A DNA stretch of 64,000 bases from Marsupella aquatica (taxonomy: Eukaryota; Marchantiophyta), in NCBI GenBank assembly GCA_973895155.1, contig OZ316892.1, positions 10,540,001 to 10,604,000 on the forward strand. Reading direction: 5' to 3'. The notes beneath the pieces are model-generated. The model was given only the letters and a program-made list of their open reading frames with translations. It did not search any database and had not been told where the DNA came from. Both the position numbers and the translations under genes were made by a program. Below are positions 48,236 to 60,509 of the stretch, in pieces. How positions within the stretch are numbered: position 1 is the stretch's first letter; each line of letters begins with the position of its first letter.

Positions 48236-49453
48236 ATGGCTATTTCATGTGGTTTTACGGGCGTCCTGTCGACTGTGACTGGAACTCCCGCTGCTGCGAT
48301 GTCCTATCGATCGAAGAAGTACGTCTCGGGGAAATTCTTGGATTTCGCTACTTTCTGTAACGAATCTGCTCGGAGACCGACGGCTGCCCTGCGGCTATGT
48401 GGTGCGGTTGGTATTGGCCCTGGATATGGCTTCTCAAAGAATTCGGAGTCTTTGAGCACGAGGAGGAACAGGGAGGAAACTGATCGACTCTTTCGCCTGT
48501 CAGTCTCGTCCTCTTCTTCTCTGTCTTCCGTTTCCTACATTGAGAAGGCCACCTCGGAGGCTTCTCTGGATCACGGGGATGGCGGGGATGGTTTCAATGG
48601 GCGTGGGGGAGGGCATGGTGGTGGAGGTGGTAGTGGAGGCAATGGATCTGGTGGTGGAGATGGACCAAGACCAACACCAGGAGGAAATGCAGATGGAGGC
48701 GGTATTCTGGGCTCTTTCATTAGAGGCTGGGATGCTCGAGTAAGAGCTGATCCGCAATTTGCCTTCAAGGTTTTGATGGAGGAGATTATTGGTGTGGGAA
48801 TGTGTGTCCTCGGAGATATGGCAACTAGGCCCAACTTTGGCCTCGATGAGCTCGATCTCGTATATTCCACGCTTGTAGTGGGATCCATATTGAACTTCAC
48901 ACTTATGTACATGCTAGCTCCAACCTCTGCAGCTGGCGCGGTGACCTCAAAATTGCCGGGCATATTTGCCAGCTCCCCTGCCGGACACATGTGGGAGTCC
49001 GGGTCGTACTCACCACTAGAAAGGTTCGGCACATTCGTGTATAAAGGCGTGCAATTTGCTGGCGTGGGGTTTTTTGCAGGTCTTATTGGCACGGGGATAT
49101 CGAGTTCGCTCATTAATGTACGGCAGAAGATGGATCCCAATTTCGTTTCTCAAAACTCCACTCCTCCAATCCTTCTCAACTCGGCAACATGGGCGGCTCA
49201 TATGGGCCTTAGTAGCAATGCTAGGTATCAAGCTCTCAACGGGTTGGAGTTCGCTCTGGCGAAGGCATTGAGCCCTGGTACTTTCAGAATCTGTGTACCT
49301 GTCCTCCGTGGCTTGAATAATGTGCTTGGCGGTGTCTCGTTTGTGGCTTTGGCTAGGTTGACTGGCTCACAACCCAGCGACACCAGTGTGCCTCCGGAGA
49401 GTCCGCAGAATGATGAATGCTCTCCGTTGGAGCCTGCGGTTGCAAGTGCTTAA
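48236..49453 (+). CDS. RETICULATA-related protein (DUF3411), chloroplast envelope
   Basis: Single-exon frame of 405 residues from ATG 48236. The open frame extends upstream to 48158, but this ATG follows an acceptor-like 'ctgtag' and starts a Ser/Thr/Arg-rich transit-like peptide (MAISCGFTGVLSTVTG). Residues about 120-160 are a Gly-rich linker. The DUF3411 domain follows: RPNFGLDELDLVYSTLVVGS, ILNFTLMYMLAPTSAAGAV, then GTFVYKGVQFAGVGFFAGLI, KMDPNF, SSNARYQALNGLEFALA and NVLGGVSFVALARLTGSQ. Two to four hydrophobic segments suggest an integral envelope protein. The Arabidopsis family (RE, LCD1, RER1-6) affects mesophyll development and plastid amino acid and nucleotide metabolism by an unknown mechanism. 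No damage is seen. Long frames on the opposite strand are shadows of the Gly-rich part. Confidence 0.92.
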   Translation: MAISCGFTGVLSTVTGTPAAAMSYRSKKYVSGKFLDFATFCNESARRPTAALRLCGAVGIGPGYGFSKNSESLSTRRNREETDRLFRLSVSSSSSLSSVSYIEKATSEASLDHGDGGDGFNGRGGGHGGGGGSGGNGSGGGDGPRPTPGGNADGGGILGSFIRGWDARVRADPQFAFKVLMEEIIGVGMCVLGDMATRPNFGLDELDLVYSTLVVGSILNFTLMYMLAPTSAAGAVTSKLPGIFASSPAGHMWESGSYSPLERFGTFVYKGVQFAGVGFFAGLIGTGISSSLINVRQKMDPNFVSQNSTPPILLNSATWAAHMGLSSNARYQALNGLEFALAKALSPGTFRICVPVLRGLNNVLGGVSFVALARLTGSQPSDTSVPPESPQNDECSPLEPAVASA

Positions 49454-52400
49454 TTATTCCAGCGGAAGAAAGAATATGGAAAGTGGTGGAGTTCAAATTT
49501 TGACAAAGGGATGTGTCTGGCCCTACAGTCATATCCTTCGATGTTTAATATGGTAGCCCTCCCAAGACGTATCGTTGTTTCTACGACCCCCGCTACGACC
49601 CCAATGGCTGATGGCCGTCAAAACATGACATAGAAAGTGGTTGAATGTCGAAGATTAGTACCGGAATTCAACCTCGAGCATTCTACATGAACCATCAGCA
49701 TTCTACATGACTTATTTGCGGGGTTGTAGAATGCGAGAATTCACCAACTCGGAGATATAAACGGAGAGAAACATTCAGAGCCAGGTCCCAACCTCAATGT
49801 CCAGTGCTCAGGACTTGTTGGATCTGTCATTATACCTTTTTCATAGTTCATCAGGACTCAGGTCCTGGGGAAGACTCCGGACGCGTAGTTTGTAGTGGGC
49901 CAGAGAAAACTACGCGTCATAGTGAGGACAATGTCATGGGTTTGTAGGTACATACATGTCTAATTATTCGTCTCGATGCTTTATTGTCCGGATGGAACAT
50001 CATGAGTTTCTATTCTTGTTACTTGGAAATGATTGTGTTCGGCTCCAACCGGGATGCCCAATCCAAAGCCTCAGTGGGGATGGAGTAATGATGGATACAA
50101 AATCCACAATGTTAGGAATACATTTGTAGTCATCAGCATTAGTTGAAAAGATAGAAGCCCTCGTCGACTTGCAGGGACCCCGTTTTGATTATCTTTGCAA
50201 TAGAATGTCTATTCATCAGAGGAGGACTGTCCCTTTGGATTCGAAGGATTGTCTGTCATGGGAGCTTCCGCCAAGTTAATTTCCAGCCCTCGAAACGGAG
50301 ATATCTAACTAGACTTTCTCTTGACAAGCTCTGCAATACAATGTCGTTGTGCATTCTTTTTGGAGGAGCAACGTTTGGAAGGATTTTCAGCCCTCGAAAA
50401 GCAGGATATTGATTAGTGACCATTGTCCAGAGCTTTTGATTAGAAGGGCCCAGGAAGTTTGTAAGCAGGATATCTTCTTCAATTGCAGGAAGATGTTGAA
50501 TACTTCCAAATGGCACTGGATTTTTGTAGCCAGGGCAGGAGAAAATAAGACAGTGAGCTTGACTAGGTTCAGACTCTGTCATGTGAAAAGCGGGTGTATT
50601 GTTTATCATCTAAGCCTAGTAAGCTCACTACTCTCATCTCCTTGGAGATATTCTCTCTTTTCGGGCTAAAGAATTTATCTCCATGCACGATGATCTTATT
50701 TACAAGATTCCTTGAGTCCTTATTAAATCGCCACAGTTTTCACCATTTTTAGTATTTTTCCTTAAATTGTGGAGCAAAGTCTCACCCTAGAGGAGTAATG
50801 TGAAAACTAAGGGAAGATTCTTGGACACTTCTCACGTGCCCCTATAAAGGGCTACGGGTAACCCATAGTTCTCATTGTAAAGAGAAATTGTTCAAGAATG
50901 TACTTTGAGCTCCACAAAAGGTCCTGATTGTAAAACTTTTTTTTACAAGTATTTCACAAAAGGTGCTAATGTTCCATCTTTTATGGTGAGTAGTGAGATA
51001 TGGAATAAGGCTTTTATAGTGGCAGGTGTGGTTTAAGCAGAACTCGAGTCCACTATCTCTAACAATCAGATTTATTACACTTTTCATATGATAGTCTTAG
51101 TTTCTCTACCATGACAATGTATATTCATGTCATGGCCAGATTGATTGGTTTTTGTTCATCCATTGTATATATCGCTGCCAATGAACAAAATGGGCCTAAC
51201 GTACTGGGATCCCAGAATCCTGAAGGTAGGAGACCCAATAAAGGGGGAAAATCCAATCCTCAGCAAAATCCAACCCAGGAGGACCAAGGAGACAAAGCCA
51301 GGCAGAAGAATTAAAGTCCTATTGAGCATTCCCTGTTGGCAGCTGTAGGCTGCTGGTTGGATTGTTGGCTCTTTGGCTGCAAAGAACTAAAGCCCTAATG
51401 AGCATTTTCTGTCACTTGGCTGTTCTATGGGCGCTGCTTGGGTCATAAGTGCATATAGTGCACTTATAACTGAACCCCAGGCCAGCAACAGCCAACAGAA
51501 AATGGTCAGTAAGGCTTAGTTTTAGTTCTCCACTTGGGACACTCATGCATGGACAGGTTAAGTAGGACCACCAAGTCTATGTATTTTGATTACATGCTTT
51601 TGTCAACAAATTTAAGTGATGTTCCAATGGGCCCAAGCCCACACCATCTTTCTAAAATCCCTTGTCTTAATAGTGCTAATGCACCTTCTTGGCGCTTGCA
51701 GAGCCAGAAGATATCAATGGATGTACCCTTGCAGAATTAGTCTATATATACTTCCCACCCTTATTGGGCTTCTTGCCATTCTTGCCATTGGGATCCTGTC
51801 TCCTGGTATGACATTTTTGGTCTTTGACTGGGTTATATATATTTTGGATGTTAACCGCTAGCGAGACCGCTAGTACATTTATGTTAGCTTAATCTTTTTT
51901 ATATTAGTAGGTGGGTCTCAGTCATTTCTTTCTCTTGGCATTTTTTGGGTTCCTGGGCCTTTGGGGACCTTTTCCACTTTTTTTCTCTTGTTGTGCTTTG
52001 TTGGCACTTTTTCAGTAAATTTGCTTCAATTTCAATTAATTTTTTTAGAAACTCAAGACTCTAGGAATACTTCTCTTAGTGTGATCTGAAATTATGTTGA
52101 ATAAATGGAGTTACACCTAACAGTAGAGGGTAAACTCAGAAATTATTTGCGGTTAGTTAAGCCCAGAAATCAGTAAACCGTGAAAACTATCCTGGCAGCC
52201 GTTGACTGACAAAAACGCATTGGGTTTATTGAGGGCTCCTTTGAAGCAGCTTTTGCATGAGAGCATGTGGCAACGAGGACAGTCGCTGAGATCTAAGTCA
52301 TCATTCAGCATCGACTCCACCATAGCCAAGCTCCACTTTCCCTGTGAGAGATGTCCTGATCGCTCATTGTTCTTTGTGCATGAAGGACGACTGTGTATGT

Positions 52401-53450
52401 CAATTTCTCAAGAGCTTATTTACGAACTGCACATCAAAGCTGCACCTAGGCCCATGGTTCACTGTGCATGAAGTCTCCATGATTGCTCACTGTCCACAAA
52501 GTTTCCATTGCAACTCTCTAAGTGAACATAAGAACTCTGTGTGACTTAGGGAAAGGTACTCTGACTTGTTAGCATTTGGGCAATTCAACCCCTATTCTAA
52601 CACACTGGGCAAATGTTGATGATGAGGTCTGGTGAGAGACTGGCATGGTAGTCAAGGAGGAGAGAGGGGGGGGGGGGGGGGCGAGGAAGATTCATTGTGA
52701 CCAAAACACTCTTTCATCACATGCCCTGTTTGCTAGAATCAGAAACTTTATTTATGCAGACCCCAAGAAATTTTGTAGCTGGAGGGATCTTTAGACCTAG
52801 GAAAAATCTTAAATGAGGGCACTTGTGATTGAGTCACAGCTAGTAAATGAAATAACACAAAACTAGACTCACATGAGCTTGTCCAGAGGAGAATATTGGG
52901 ATTTGTCCTCAAGGGATGTCCAAAAGACAAAATGTTCCATCTAGCATTGAAAGTGTCATAAAATTGCAGTTTTGGCAGACTATGTATCTTGCCTACTGTA
53001 AATGTTCATGCAACGACGAAAGATATATTTCTTAAATTTTTAACACTGAAGAGGAAATCATACCTTTCTCCTTATACTGTTCTGGTCTCCTCCTGCGCTA
53101 TATGCGCCAGACAGTACTCCACTTGATTTTGGTTTATAGGACATCCAATTTCAGGAAAATAAAATAAAATGCACCAGGTGGACACATAAAACCTTCTTCT
53201 TCTTCTTCTTCTTGGAAACACGTAAAACCTTCAACCCGAGGACTGAATTCTGATAGTATTTTTAGAGAAACTTCCAACGCATATGTACTACTGCAAGTCA
53301 TTTTAATTTATTTCCATGAAGATTATAAGCAAAAACCCAAAACCAGTGTAGGCAAATGAGACAAAAAAAAATCATATCATTTACTTCGCAAACCCAACAG
53401 CCCAATAAGCAAAGTCCTAAGGAGTTCAATACTGAAGTATCTAAAGCCCA
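49454..53450. other. Intergenic, no gene recognised
   Basis: The first few hundred bases should hold the RETICULATA-related 3' UTR. Two related passages, 'tgcaatagaatgtc...ccagccctcgaaa' (about 50199-50310) and 'tgcaatacaatgtc...cagccctcgaaa' (about 50333-50410), are a diverged repeat. There is a run of G at about 52668-52681 and a CTT microsatellite at about 53193-53214. No domain was recognised in any frame. Confidence 0.5.
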
Positions 53451-54550
53451 GCACTACAAGAAGTTCACCTTGGATAATAATAATAGTAATTATTATTATT
53501 ATTTCAAAGACTCTCATTATCAGCAATCCTCTAGTTCAGTAGACAAGAAAGGTAAAGAGGGAGAATGGTCTTGAGGTTAGCATCTTCAAGATGGGGAAAC
53601 ATAGGAAATGGTTTCCCTTTCTGATTCTCTAAATGTTTGGAGTTTTCCTGCACGGATGGGAGTAAATAGCACTCAAGGTTTACTGTAGCTGCCAGAGTTT
53701 GAGATTTTGAAGTACGACATACATTCCCTCTTTTTGTCTTATTAGTAATGCGAGTGAGGGGCCACGGTTCATTTCCACATGTTAAAAAGTTATTCGAAAA
53801 GCCATCTCCAACCTAGACAAGGTCAACTGCTGGTAACGTTCTTATTCCCTTTGGTGAGTGGCTTTCTTTCCTGAAAATCCTATGAATTTAAGATGTATGT
53901 GTCAGATGTTATGCAAATAGACATGGATCTGAGCTTCCTTTAGTAAGGAGGCTGATAGTACAATGAAAACACAAAACTTGATGTGCTAGAAATATCAGTG
54001 TTGAGCTAGAATATTAGGTACATAATTAAGTTGTTCTGCCGTAGGCACTATGTCCACGCATTGGAACCTAATGTAACTTGAAGACCACCAAATATTTAAA
54101 AATCCCACACCTAAAAGAAACCTACCCAAATGGGGGGTCAACAATGGAATCATACCAAAAGAAGATCAAGGAGTCAAGGGAGGATCAAAGAAAAGACTAA
54201 CTAAACAACTAGCAGAATTTGCAAGGCTTTTGGTGAAGCTTCCCAGGCAGCCAAAGTCACCAAGCAAACAAGTGGCATGTCCCTGGGGCTTGCCTAAAGC
54301 TTGAGTTAGGCAACAAGAAATTTAGGGCACTCTTCACACAGCCTTGAAGACCTATAAAACACCTCACACATCTCACAAGACAAATCCTTACTCTTTCACA
54401 TAGCCTTGAAGTCCCAAAACATTAAGAAAACTAACACAAACTCAAAACCGTTCGGAAGTGAGTCAATTCCATCATGACTGATTGCAAGTTGGGAACAAAA
54501 ACCACGAAATCAAAAATTCCACAAGCCCATTTGGGGGGGGGGGGGTTTGG
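53451..54550. other. Intergenic, no gene recognised
   Basis: An AAT/ATT microsatellite with an internal switch (about 53476-53502) can fold back on itself, and a run of G lies at about 54533-54544. Nothing else is seen. Confidence 0.5.
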
Positions 54551-55022
54551 TTTGGAACTGGAACCCACAAAAGCCCATGAGAAGGGAAGCCACAAAATAG
54601 CAGAACAAGGCCCTATCAGAGCACAAACCCAATTTTTGTTCAAAGCACTTAGCACTTCCATAAAATTTGTAAAAAACACAATTATAGTTGATAACTATGG
54701 TTATAGTTCTAACCTTAGACCTAAGAGTAAATGCTTAACAATCTCCCCCTTGACTCTGGTCTAAGCTAGAGATGGTAATATTGCTAACCTACAACATGCT
54801 TCATCAGCGAGAAGTTCTAGACAAAATCCAAACTGGTTTCCTCTCTTTAACTAGAGCAAACCAAGACTGTAATACTGTTAACCTACATGCTTCCTCAGCA
54901 AAAAGTTCTAGATGAAAACCAAACAAGTTTTGTCTCTTTAACTAGAGCAAACCAGGACTAAGACATAACCTAATACATAGGAATGAATAAGAACATCTAT
55001 CATTCAGTAATTATAACGAATG
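54551..55022. repeat. Direct repeat of about 460 bp, copy 1
   Basis: 'ggaactggaacccacaaaag' through 'cattcagtaattataac' is repeated at 55228-55683 with small indels and mismatches. Within each copy there is a further inner duplication of about 85 bases ('aacctac...tgcttc-tcagc-aaaagttctag...ctctttaactagagcaaacca'). It lies next to a copia relic and may be part of that element. Confidence 0.85.
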
Positions 55023-55227
55023 TGGTAGTAAACCACGGTTCACATGAACACAAGGCTACTGTACTTTGCGTAGCCGTCATGTACTCCATTCCATCCTTAC
55101 CACAGTCACGAAGGCTAAACTCTCACATCAGGATGCGGTAATCATGCAACGCTGACAGGGCCCACATTGTCATAAATTTTGTCAATCGATTGATCGCTCC
55201 AATCCATTGACCGTCGAAGGCAGAACT

Positions 55228-55683
55228 GGAACTGGAACCCACAAAAGCCCATGAGAAGGGAAGCCACAAAATAGCATAACAAGGCCCTATCAGAGCACAA
55301 ACCCAATTTCTGAAGCACTTAGCACTTCCATACAGTTTGTAAAAAACACAATTATACTTGATAACTATGGTTATAGTTTTAACTTTAGACCTAAGAGTAA
55401 ATGCTTGATGATCTCCCCCTTGACTCTGGTGAGATGGTAATATTGCTAACCTACAATCATGCTTCATTAGTGGGAAGTTCTAGACAAAATTGAAACTGGT
55501 TTCCTCTCTTTAACTAGAGCAAACCAGGACTGTAATACTGTTAACCTACATGCTTCCTCAGCAAAATGTTCTAGATGAAAACCAAACAGGTTTTGTCTCT
55601 TTAACTAGAGCAAACTAGGACTAAGACGTAACCTACTACATAGGAATGAACAAGAACATATATCATTCAGTAATTATAACAAA
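55228..55683. repeat. Direct repeat of about 460 bp, copy 2
   Basis: Second copy of 54551-55022. It lacks a few bases, including part of 'ggtctaagctagagatgg'. The roughly 205 bases between the copies carry no recognised feature. Confidence 0.85.
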
Positions 55684-55771
55684 TGTTAAGAAAACCCTAC
55701 TTGTGACACAATTGCAAAACCTACAACACCTCATGGTGTCTAGAAGAAATATCCAAAATTAATGAATCACT

Positions 55772-55990
55772 TTAATTGGTAAAGACATCAACCAAGTTGA
55801 GTTTATTGTCTAGCTCAAACAACTTATTAATTATGGTTTGCTTCATAAAATGGTGCCTGACTCAATGTGCTTCACTTTGTTGACCATCACCTGGTTCACA
55901 TCAAGGTGAAGTATACTTTGACTATCACAATGGAGTTTCACATTCCCCTGAGGCAATCTCATCTTAGGGATCCCCACAAGGATCACTTTA
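55772..55990 (-). pseudogene. Ty1/copia retrotransposon RNase H C-terminus, relic
   Basis: On the minus strand the frame reads VKLHCDSQSILHLDVNQV, then VKHIESGTIL before a stop, and further on NLVDVFTN. These match the order of copia RNase H landmarks (CDNQSA, KHIE, QLADIFTK). Stops interrupt it and no LTR or other pol domain was recognised, so it is a decayed fragment. Confidence 0.65.
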
Positions 55991-57430
55991 TCAATGAAAC
56001 AAAATAGTTTTTTTCACTGTTTCTGTTGTTGCAACATGTTAATTTTTTCTTTTGTAGTAGACTGTGCTATGGATCACAACAAAACTCTCTTTGCTCAAAT
56101 GATACACATTACTAAGAGGGTCAATGTAGACATGCATTTATGAATTAGGTACTACAATGCATACATACGGAGTACACAAAGATCAGTGCAACATACAATT
56201 CCATAAAGTACTTTCATGCACTTATTGTGTGGGATCAAAGAACACTAAGGTTTAGAGTACAAAAGTCCCATGCTTGTCTACACATATTTAAGGAAGTCAG
56301 AGCATCTCCATGGGTTTACAGGGGAGGACAGAATCCAGAAAAGTAAAGGGTCAAAATGCAGGCCTGAATAAGCCTCCTTGACCCAATGAAATCAATGTAC
56401 ACCCACACCAGTGCCCGCCATATGGCTGCCAAATACTAATAACTTGAGTTCAAACTCACATAGCACTAATTCAAACTTGTTTGGTTGCAAAACATTTATG
56501 GGATCCGTCAAACACAAAGCTTGTGACACTAAACACCAAGCTATGTGTACAATGCCAAGTACAATTGTGTAGAAAATGTGTAGAAAATGCAACCCATGCA
56601 CATATATATGAAGTAGTGCTTAAATGATATCACATGCACTTATAACATAGTGCATATCACGGATAAGTGCAAGTTCACAGAGTTTTCTGGGAACGTTTTA
56701 TTTGATCACTTAAATGCTTATAACAAGCTTATCATGGATAGGTGCAGGTTTGGGGCATCTTCTTGGGAGTCTTCACTTAGACATGTAAAGGGTGTCGATG
56801 GAGATTATATGGTTTGCAAGCTTAGTTCGTTGTGCTTCAATTTCTCAATGCCGTCCATATTCATTTTAGATTTCATGGCAAATTTCAAAATTAACGTTGC
56901 TCAATTAGGACGCAAGCACATGCATGCAAACCTATTTAATTTCAATATAAAAGGCAGTTCACTGCCACCCGATGAGTGGTGGTAGCTCTCTTCAGAAACC
57001 ACTCATCATTAACCTGCAACCTACTGTAGCCCATAACAATCCAATGCCTAAAACGTCCATGAAACATCTGGTTTGAGACACCCTATGTCTCATGCCTTTA
57101 GGTTCCTGTCCCCAGATTTGACACTTTGTTCTTCAGCATATATATATCAGCATCGTGCCATTTATCTTTCCCTCAGTGTTCCTTTCCTTCTTTCGCCCTT
57201 TCTCCTCTTTCTCCTCACAATTCCTTTCTTTCGTTTCCATTTGTTTTGGCTTCTTGGGCTGGTGGGGCCTCTTTGTTCCCTTTGGGATCCTTCCCTTTTT
57301 TCTTTTGGGATCCTGTCCAGGTTGGGAGTTTTTGTTATTTGAAACTCTATTATATATTTCCTTACGTACTGCAGCTGTCTCTTTGAATGAATTTCAATTG
57401 GATATTTAGAGGCAAAATATATTTACTTCT
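55991..57430. other. Intergenic, no gene recognised
   Basis: The plus-strand frame at 56650-56985 (111 codons) has no recognisable domain and lies in AT-rich DNA; I cannot tell whether it is real. The 57150-57400 stretch is pyrimidine-rich. Confidence 0.45.
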
Positions 57431-57433
57431 GTA

Positions 57434-57670
57434 GTATGTTCTTCTCGTTCTCCTCCCGATTCCTTTGTTTCGTTAGCCTGTTTTTGTCTTTTCCCTGCGA
57501 TACCTTTCCATATTTAGCCTGTTCTTCTCTTTCCCCTCGCGATTCCTTTCCATATTTAGTATGTTCTTCTCTTTCCCCTCGCGACTCCTTTCCATTTCTA
57601 GTCTGTTCTTCTCGTTCCCCTCGCGATTCCTTTGCTTCTTTCCTTCGTTCGACTGTTCTTCTGTTTCGCG
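57434..57670. repeat. Pyrimidine-rich minisatellite of about 42 bp upstream of PDH E1 alpha
   Basis: About six units of 'cctgttcttctctttcccct', then 'cgcgattcctttccatattta', with little divergence between the central ones. One strand is almost pure C and T. It ends about 540 bases before the start codon, so it lies in the promoter or leader region. Confidence 0.85.
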
Positions 57671-58211
57671 ATTCCTTTTCTTCTTTTCGCTGAAAGGCAA
57701 ACAGAAGAACAAACTCAACGAAGGGCCAAAGGCGGACGTTCCCAAGAGGAGCATCCCGTGATCGCGTCCTCGTCTCGCGACCTCCACCGCCTCGATCGAT
57801 CGCTCGGTGGGGCGAGCGGGCCAGAGCGGAGCTGCAGGAGTGCTCGAGCAGCCCTGCTGGAAGACAAATCCATCCAACTTCCACGACTTGTACTCGTGAA
57901 TCGACGGAAATCTCCAGCATTGGTGGCAACTCCAGTCGCGTCAGGCAGGCCCCACCTGCGCAAGGTAGTGAAAGCTTCCGCTGGGGAGAGTGGCAGTCAG
58001 TCAGTGAGGCAGGCCTGAGGCTGGCGAGCTTGAATCCAATATAATGGTGAATTGACGGGAATTTGCTGCCATTGGTGGCAAGAGCAGTCGATAGCGCTCC
58101 TCCCGCGGAAGTGAAGTGCTTGTTGCTGTTGCTTCTGTGTGTTGTCGAGAGAGGGGGTGGGAGCCTGTTTAGGGTCGTTGTGATTGAAATTCTTGGTCAG
58201 TGAGAGAGCTC

Positions 58212-60509
58212 ATGGCGACCATGGCGACGTGCGTGGCTACACCGGCTGTTATGAGCAGCTCTCCTGCGTTTTCTATGACGCGGGGAACGAGCTCGTCGAG
58301 AGCTGCGATGAATTGCGCGTTTCTAGGGCAGAAGGTGGAGGTATTGGCCTCCTCTTCTACTTCTTCTTCGTCGTCTTCGAGGGTTATGATGATGGCGAAG
58401 AAAGGGGCTCCAGGGGCTGCCGGTGTGAAGGTGATGGCGTCTGCGTCAGAGCTGGTTGCGGAGAAACCTAAAAGCAAGGCCGAGAATCTTGTAAGTCGCT
58501 TGCTCTTGGCTGTCCAATCTCTTGGTCTCTGCCGTTCCTTATATTGGTTCTTCAACAGAATGTGGGTTGCGGGCGGCACTTCTAATGGCCGCATTAGTGG
58601 CTCCACACACCTTCCTCATAAGATTCATGTAAATCTCCGTCTCTGTACCAGTTTCTCGGGGTACGTCATGAGTGTCTTTCCTTCAAATGAGCAGCACTTC
58701 TCGGACACCGTCCTTAACTGCGTTTGCCAAGTGGAAAATTCTTGGAAATCCCGTTGTATTTGTATTTAAAGGATCAGCACCTTACATAACTGATAAAAAC
58801 CACTCTGTCATCTCTAGATTCATGTAAATGTCGTTGCCTCCTCTTGCTCATTCAGTGTATATGATGCTATTCAATCATTCCAATTGTCCACTTCTCCTAT
58901 CGCTGCCATAAGAACGTCTTTTTTAACATCTACTAAGGAATGCTCTGCATATTCTTGAGTTGCGCCACTGCTCTGCATCTTGTTGTAGTGAAGCACTCCT
59001 CTGCGCATTAAGGGGTTTAATGACTGGTAGTGGCGTTCATTTTTCTGCAAACTAGTTGGATTTACTACTGCTCTGCATGCTGCCGGGGGTTAATAATTGC
59101 TTCTGCATTTGTCACCGATTATTTCCGCTGTTCTGGATGCTCTCGAAATTTAAGTGGTACTGATTTCCCCTCTGCTGCAGCTCGTAACTCGGGAGGAGGC
59201 TATGGAAGTCTACGAGGATTTGATTCTGGGACGGACTTTCGAGGATATGTGTGCACAGATGTACTACAGGGGAAAGATGTTTGGGTTTGTCCATCTTTAC
59301 AATGGGCAGGAGGCCGTGTCTACCGGTGTCATTAAGCTGTTGAGGAAAGACGACTTTGTGACCAGCACGTACAGAGATCACGTCCATGCAATTAGCAAGG
59401 GTGTTCCCGCCAAGCTTGTCATGGCTGAGCTGTTTGGCAAGTCTACAGGTCTCTGCAGAGGGCAGGGAGGGTCAATGCACATGTTCTCCAAGGAGCACGG
59501 CCTCCTTGGAGGATTTGCCTTTATCGGTGAAGGCATCCCCGTTGCAACAGGTGCTGCCTTCACCACTAAGTACAGGCGTGAGGTGCTGAAGGACGAGAAG
59601 GCCGACAGTGTGTCTGTTGCCTTCTTTGGTGATGGTACTTGCAACAACGGTCAGTTCTTCGAGTGCCTTAACATGGCGTCTCTCTGGAAGCTGCCGATTA
59701 TATTCGTGGTGGAGAACAACCTGTGGGCTATTGGAATGTCGCACGTTAGAGCTACTTCCGTTCCTGACATCCACACCAAAGGCCCGGCCTTTGGGATGCC
59801 CGGCATTCATGTGGATGGTATGGACGTTTTGAAGGTGAGAGAGGTCGCCAAAGAGGCCATTGCTAGAGCTCGAAGGGGAGATGGGCCTACTCTCATCGAA
59901 TGCGAAACTTACCGTTTCAGAGGGCACTCCCTTGCCGACCCCGACGAACTCCGCAATCCTGGTTTGTTCAACGACACTTTACATCTCCAAATCTCCTTAC
60001 GTTGACTCTGTTACTGGCTATTGTAATTTTACCTCCTGGGAGTTACATTCTAGTGGCGGAGAGAATTGGCGGTTATTTGATAGTGGAAACGTTGTGGTCC
60101 TGAGTCGAAATCCATGCGAACGCAGACTTGTGTGTGTTACCCTCTTTTGTGGGCTCACCTGTGTGGTATCCTTGTTTGACTTTCGAAGTGCTTTCATTGG
60201 TTAACACCGTTGATTTCTGTGGTTTGTACAGCTGAGAAGGCTCACTACGCGGCTAGAGATCCAATCATCCAATTTAAGAAGTATGTGCTCGACAACGGTC
60301 TGGCCACTGAGGCTGACTTGAAGGCAATTGACAACAAAATTGACGAGATTGTGGAAGAAGCCGTAGACTTTGCTGACGAGAGTCCTCTTCCGGTACGAAG
60401 CCAGCTGCTGGAGAATGTGTTCGCTGATCCCAGGGGATTTGGAATCGGACCTGACGGGAGATACAGATGCGAGGACCCTGGATTCACTGCAGGAACAGCC
60501 CAGGTGTGA
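58212..60509 (+). CDS. PDHA (plastid): Plastid pyruvate dehydrogenase E1 component, alpha subunit
   Basis: Three exons: 58212-58490, 59181-59961, 60232-60509; phases agree, 445 residues. The first 80 or so residues are a Ser/Ala/Thr-rich transit peptide. The catalytic part shows [28 protein letters not shown], the TPP/Mg motif [20 protein letters not shown] ending in VVENN, and [15 protein letters not shown]. The last has the plastid form of the loop that is phosphorylated in mitochondrial E1 alpha (there YRYHGHSMSDPG). With E1 beta, E2 and E3 it makes acetyl-CoA from pyruvate for plastid fatty acid synthesis. The first of two in-frame ATGs is used; the second is three codons on. The gene appears intact. 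Confidence 0.96.

Noticed and set aside
48571-49140. 189-codon minus-strand frame rich in Pro and Ser
   Set aside because: Shadow of the Gly-rich linker of the RETICULATA-related gene on the opposite strand.
54551-55683. The two 460 bp copies as LTRs of one retrotransposon
   Set aside because: Only about 205 bases separate them and no primer-binding site or coding region lies between; they are reported only as direct repeats.
56650-56985. 111-codon plus-strand frame as a gene
   Set aside because: No domain, signal or splice context was recognised, and its AT-rich setting makes chance likely.
57423-57929. Minus-strand frames of 134-168 codons with Glu/Lys/Arg repeats
   Set aside because: By-product of the C/T minisatellite and the GC-rich PDH leader; no conserved domain, and the repeat explains the composition.
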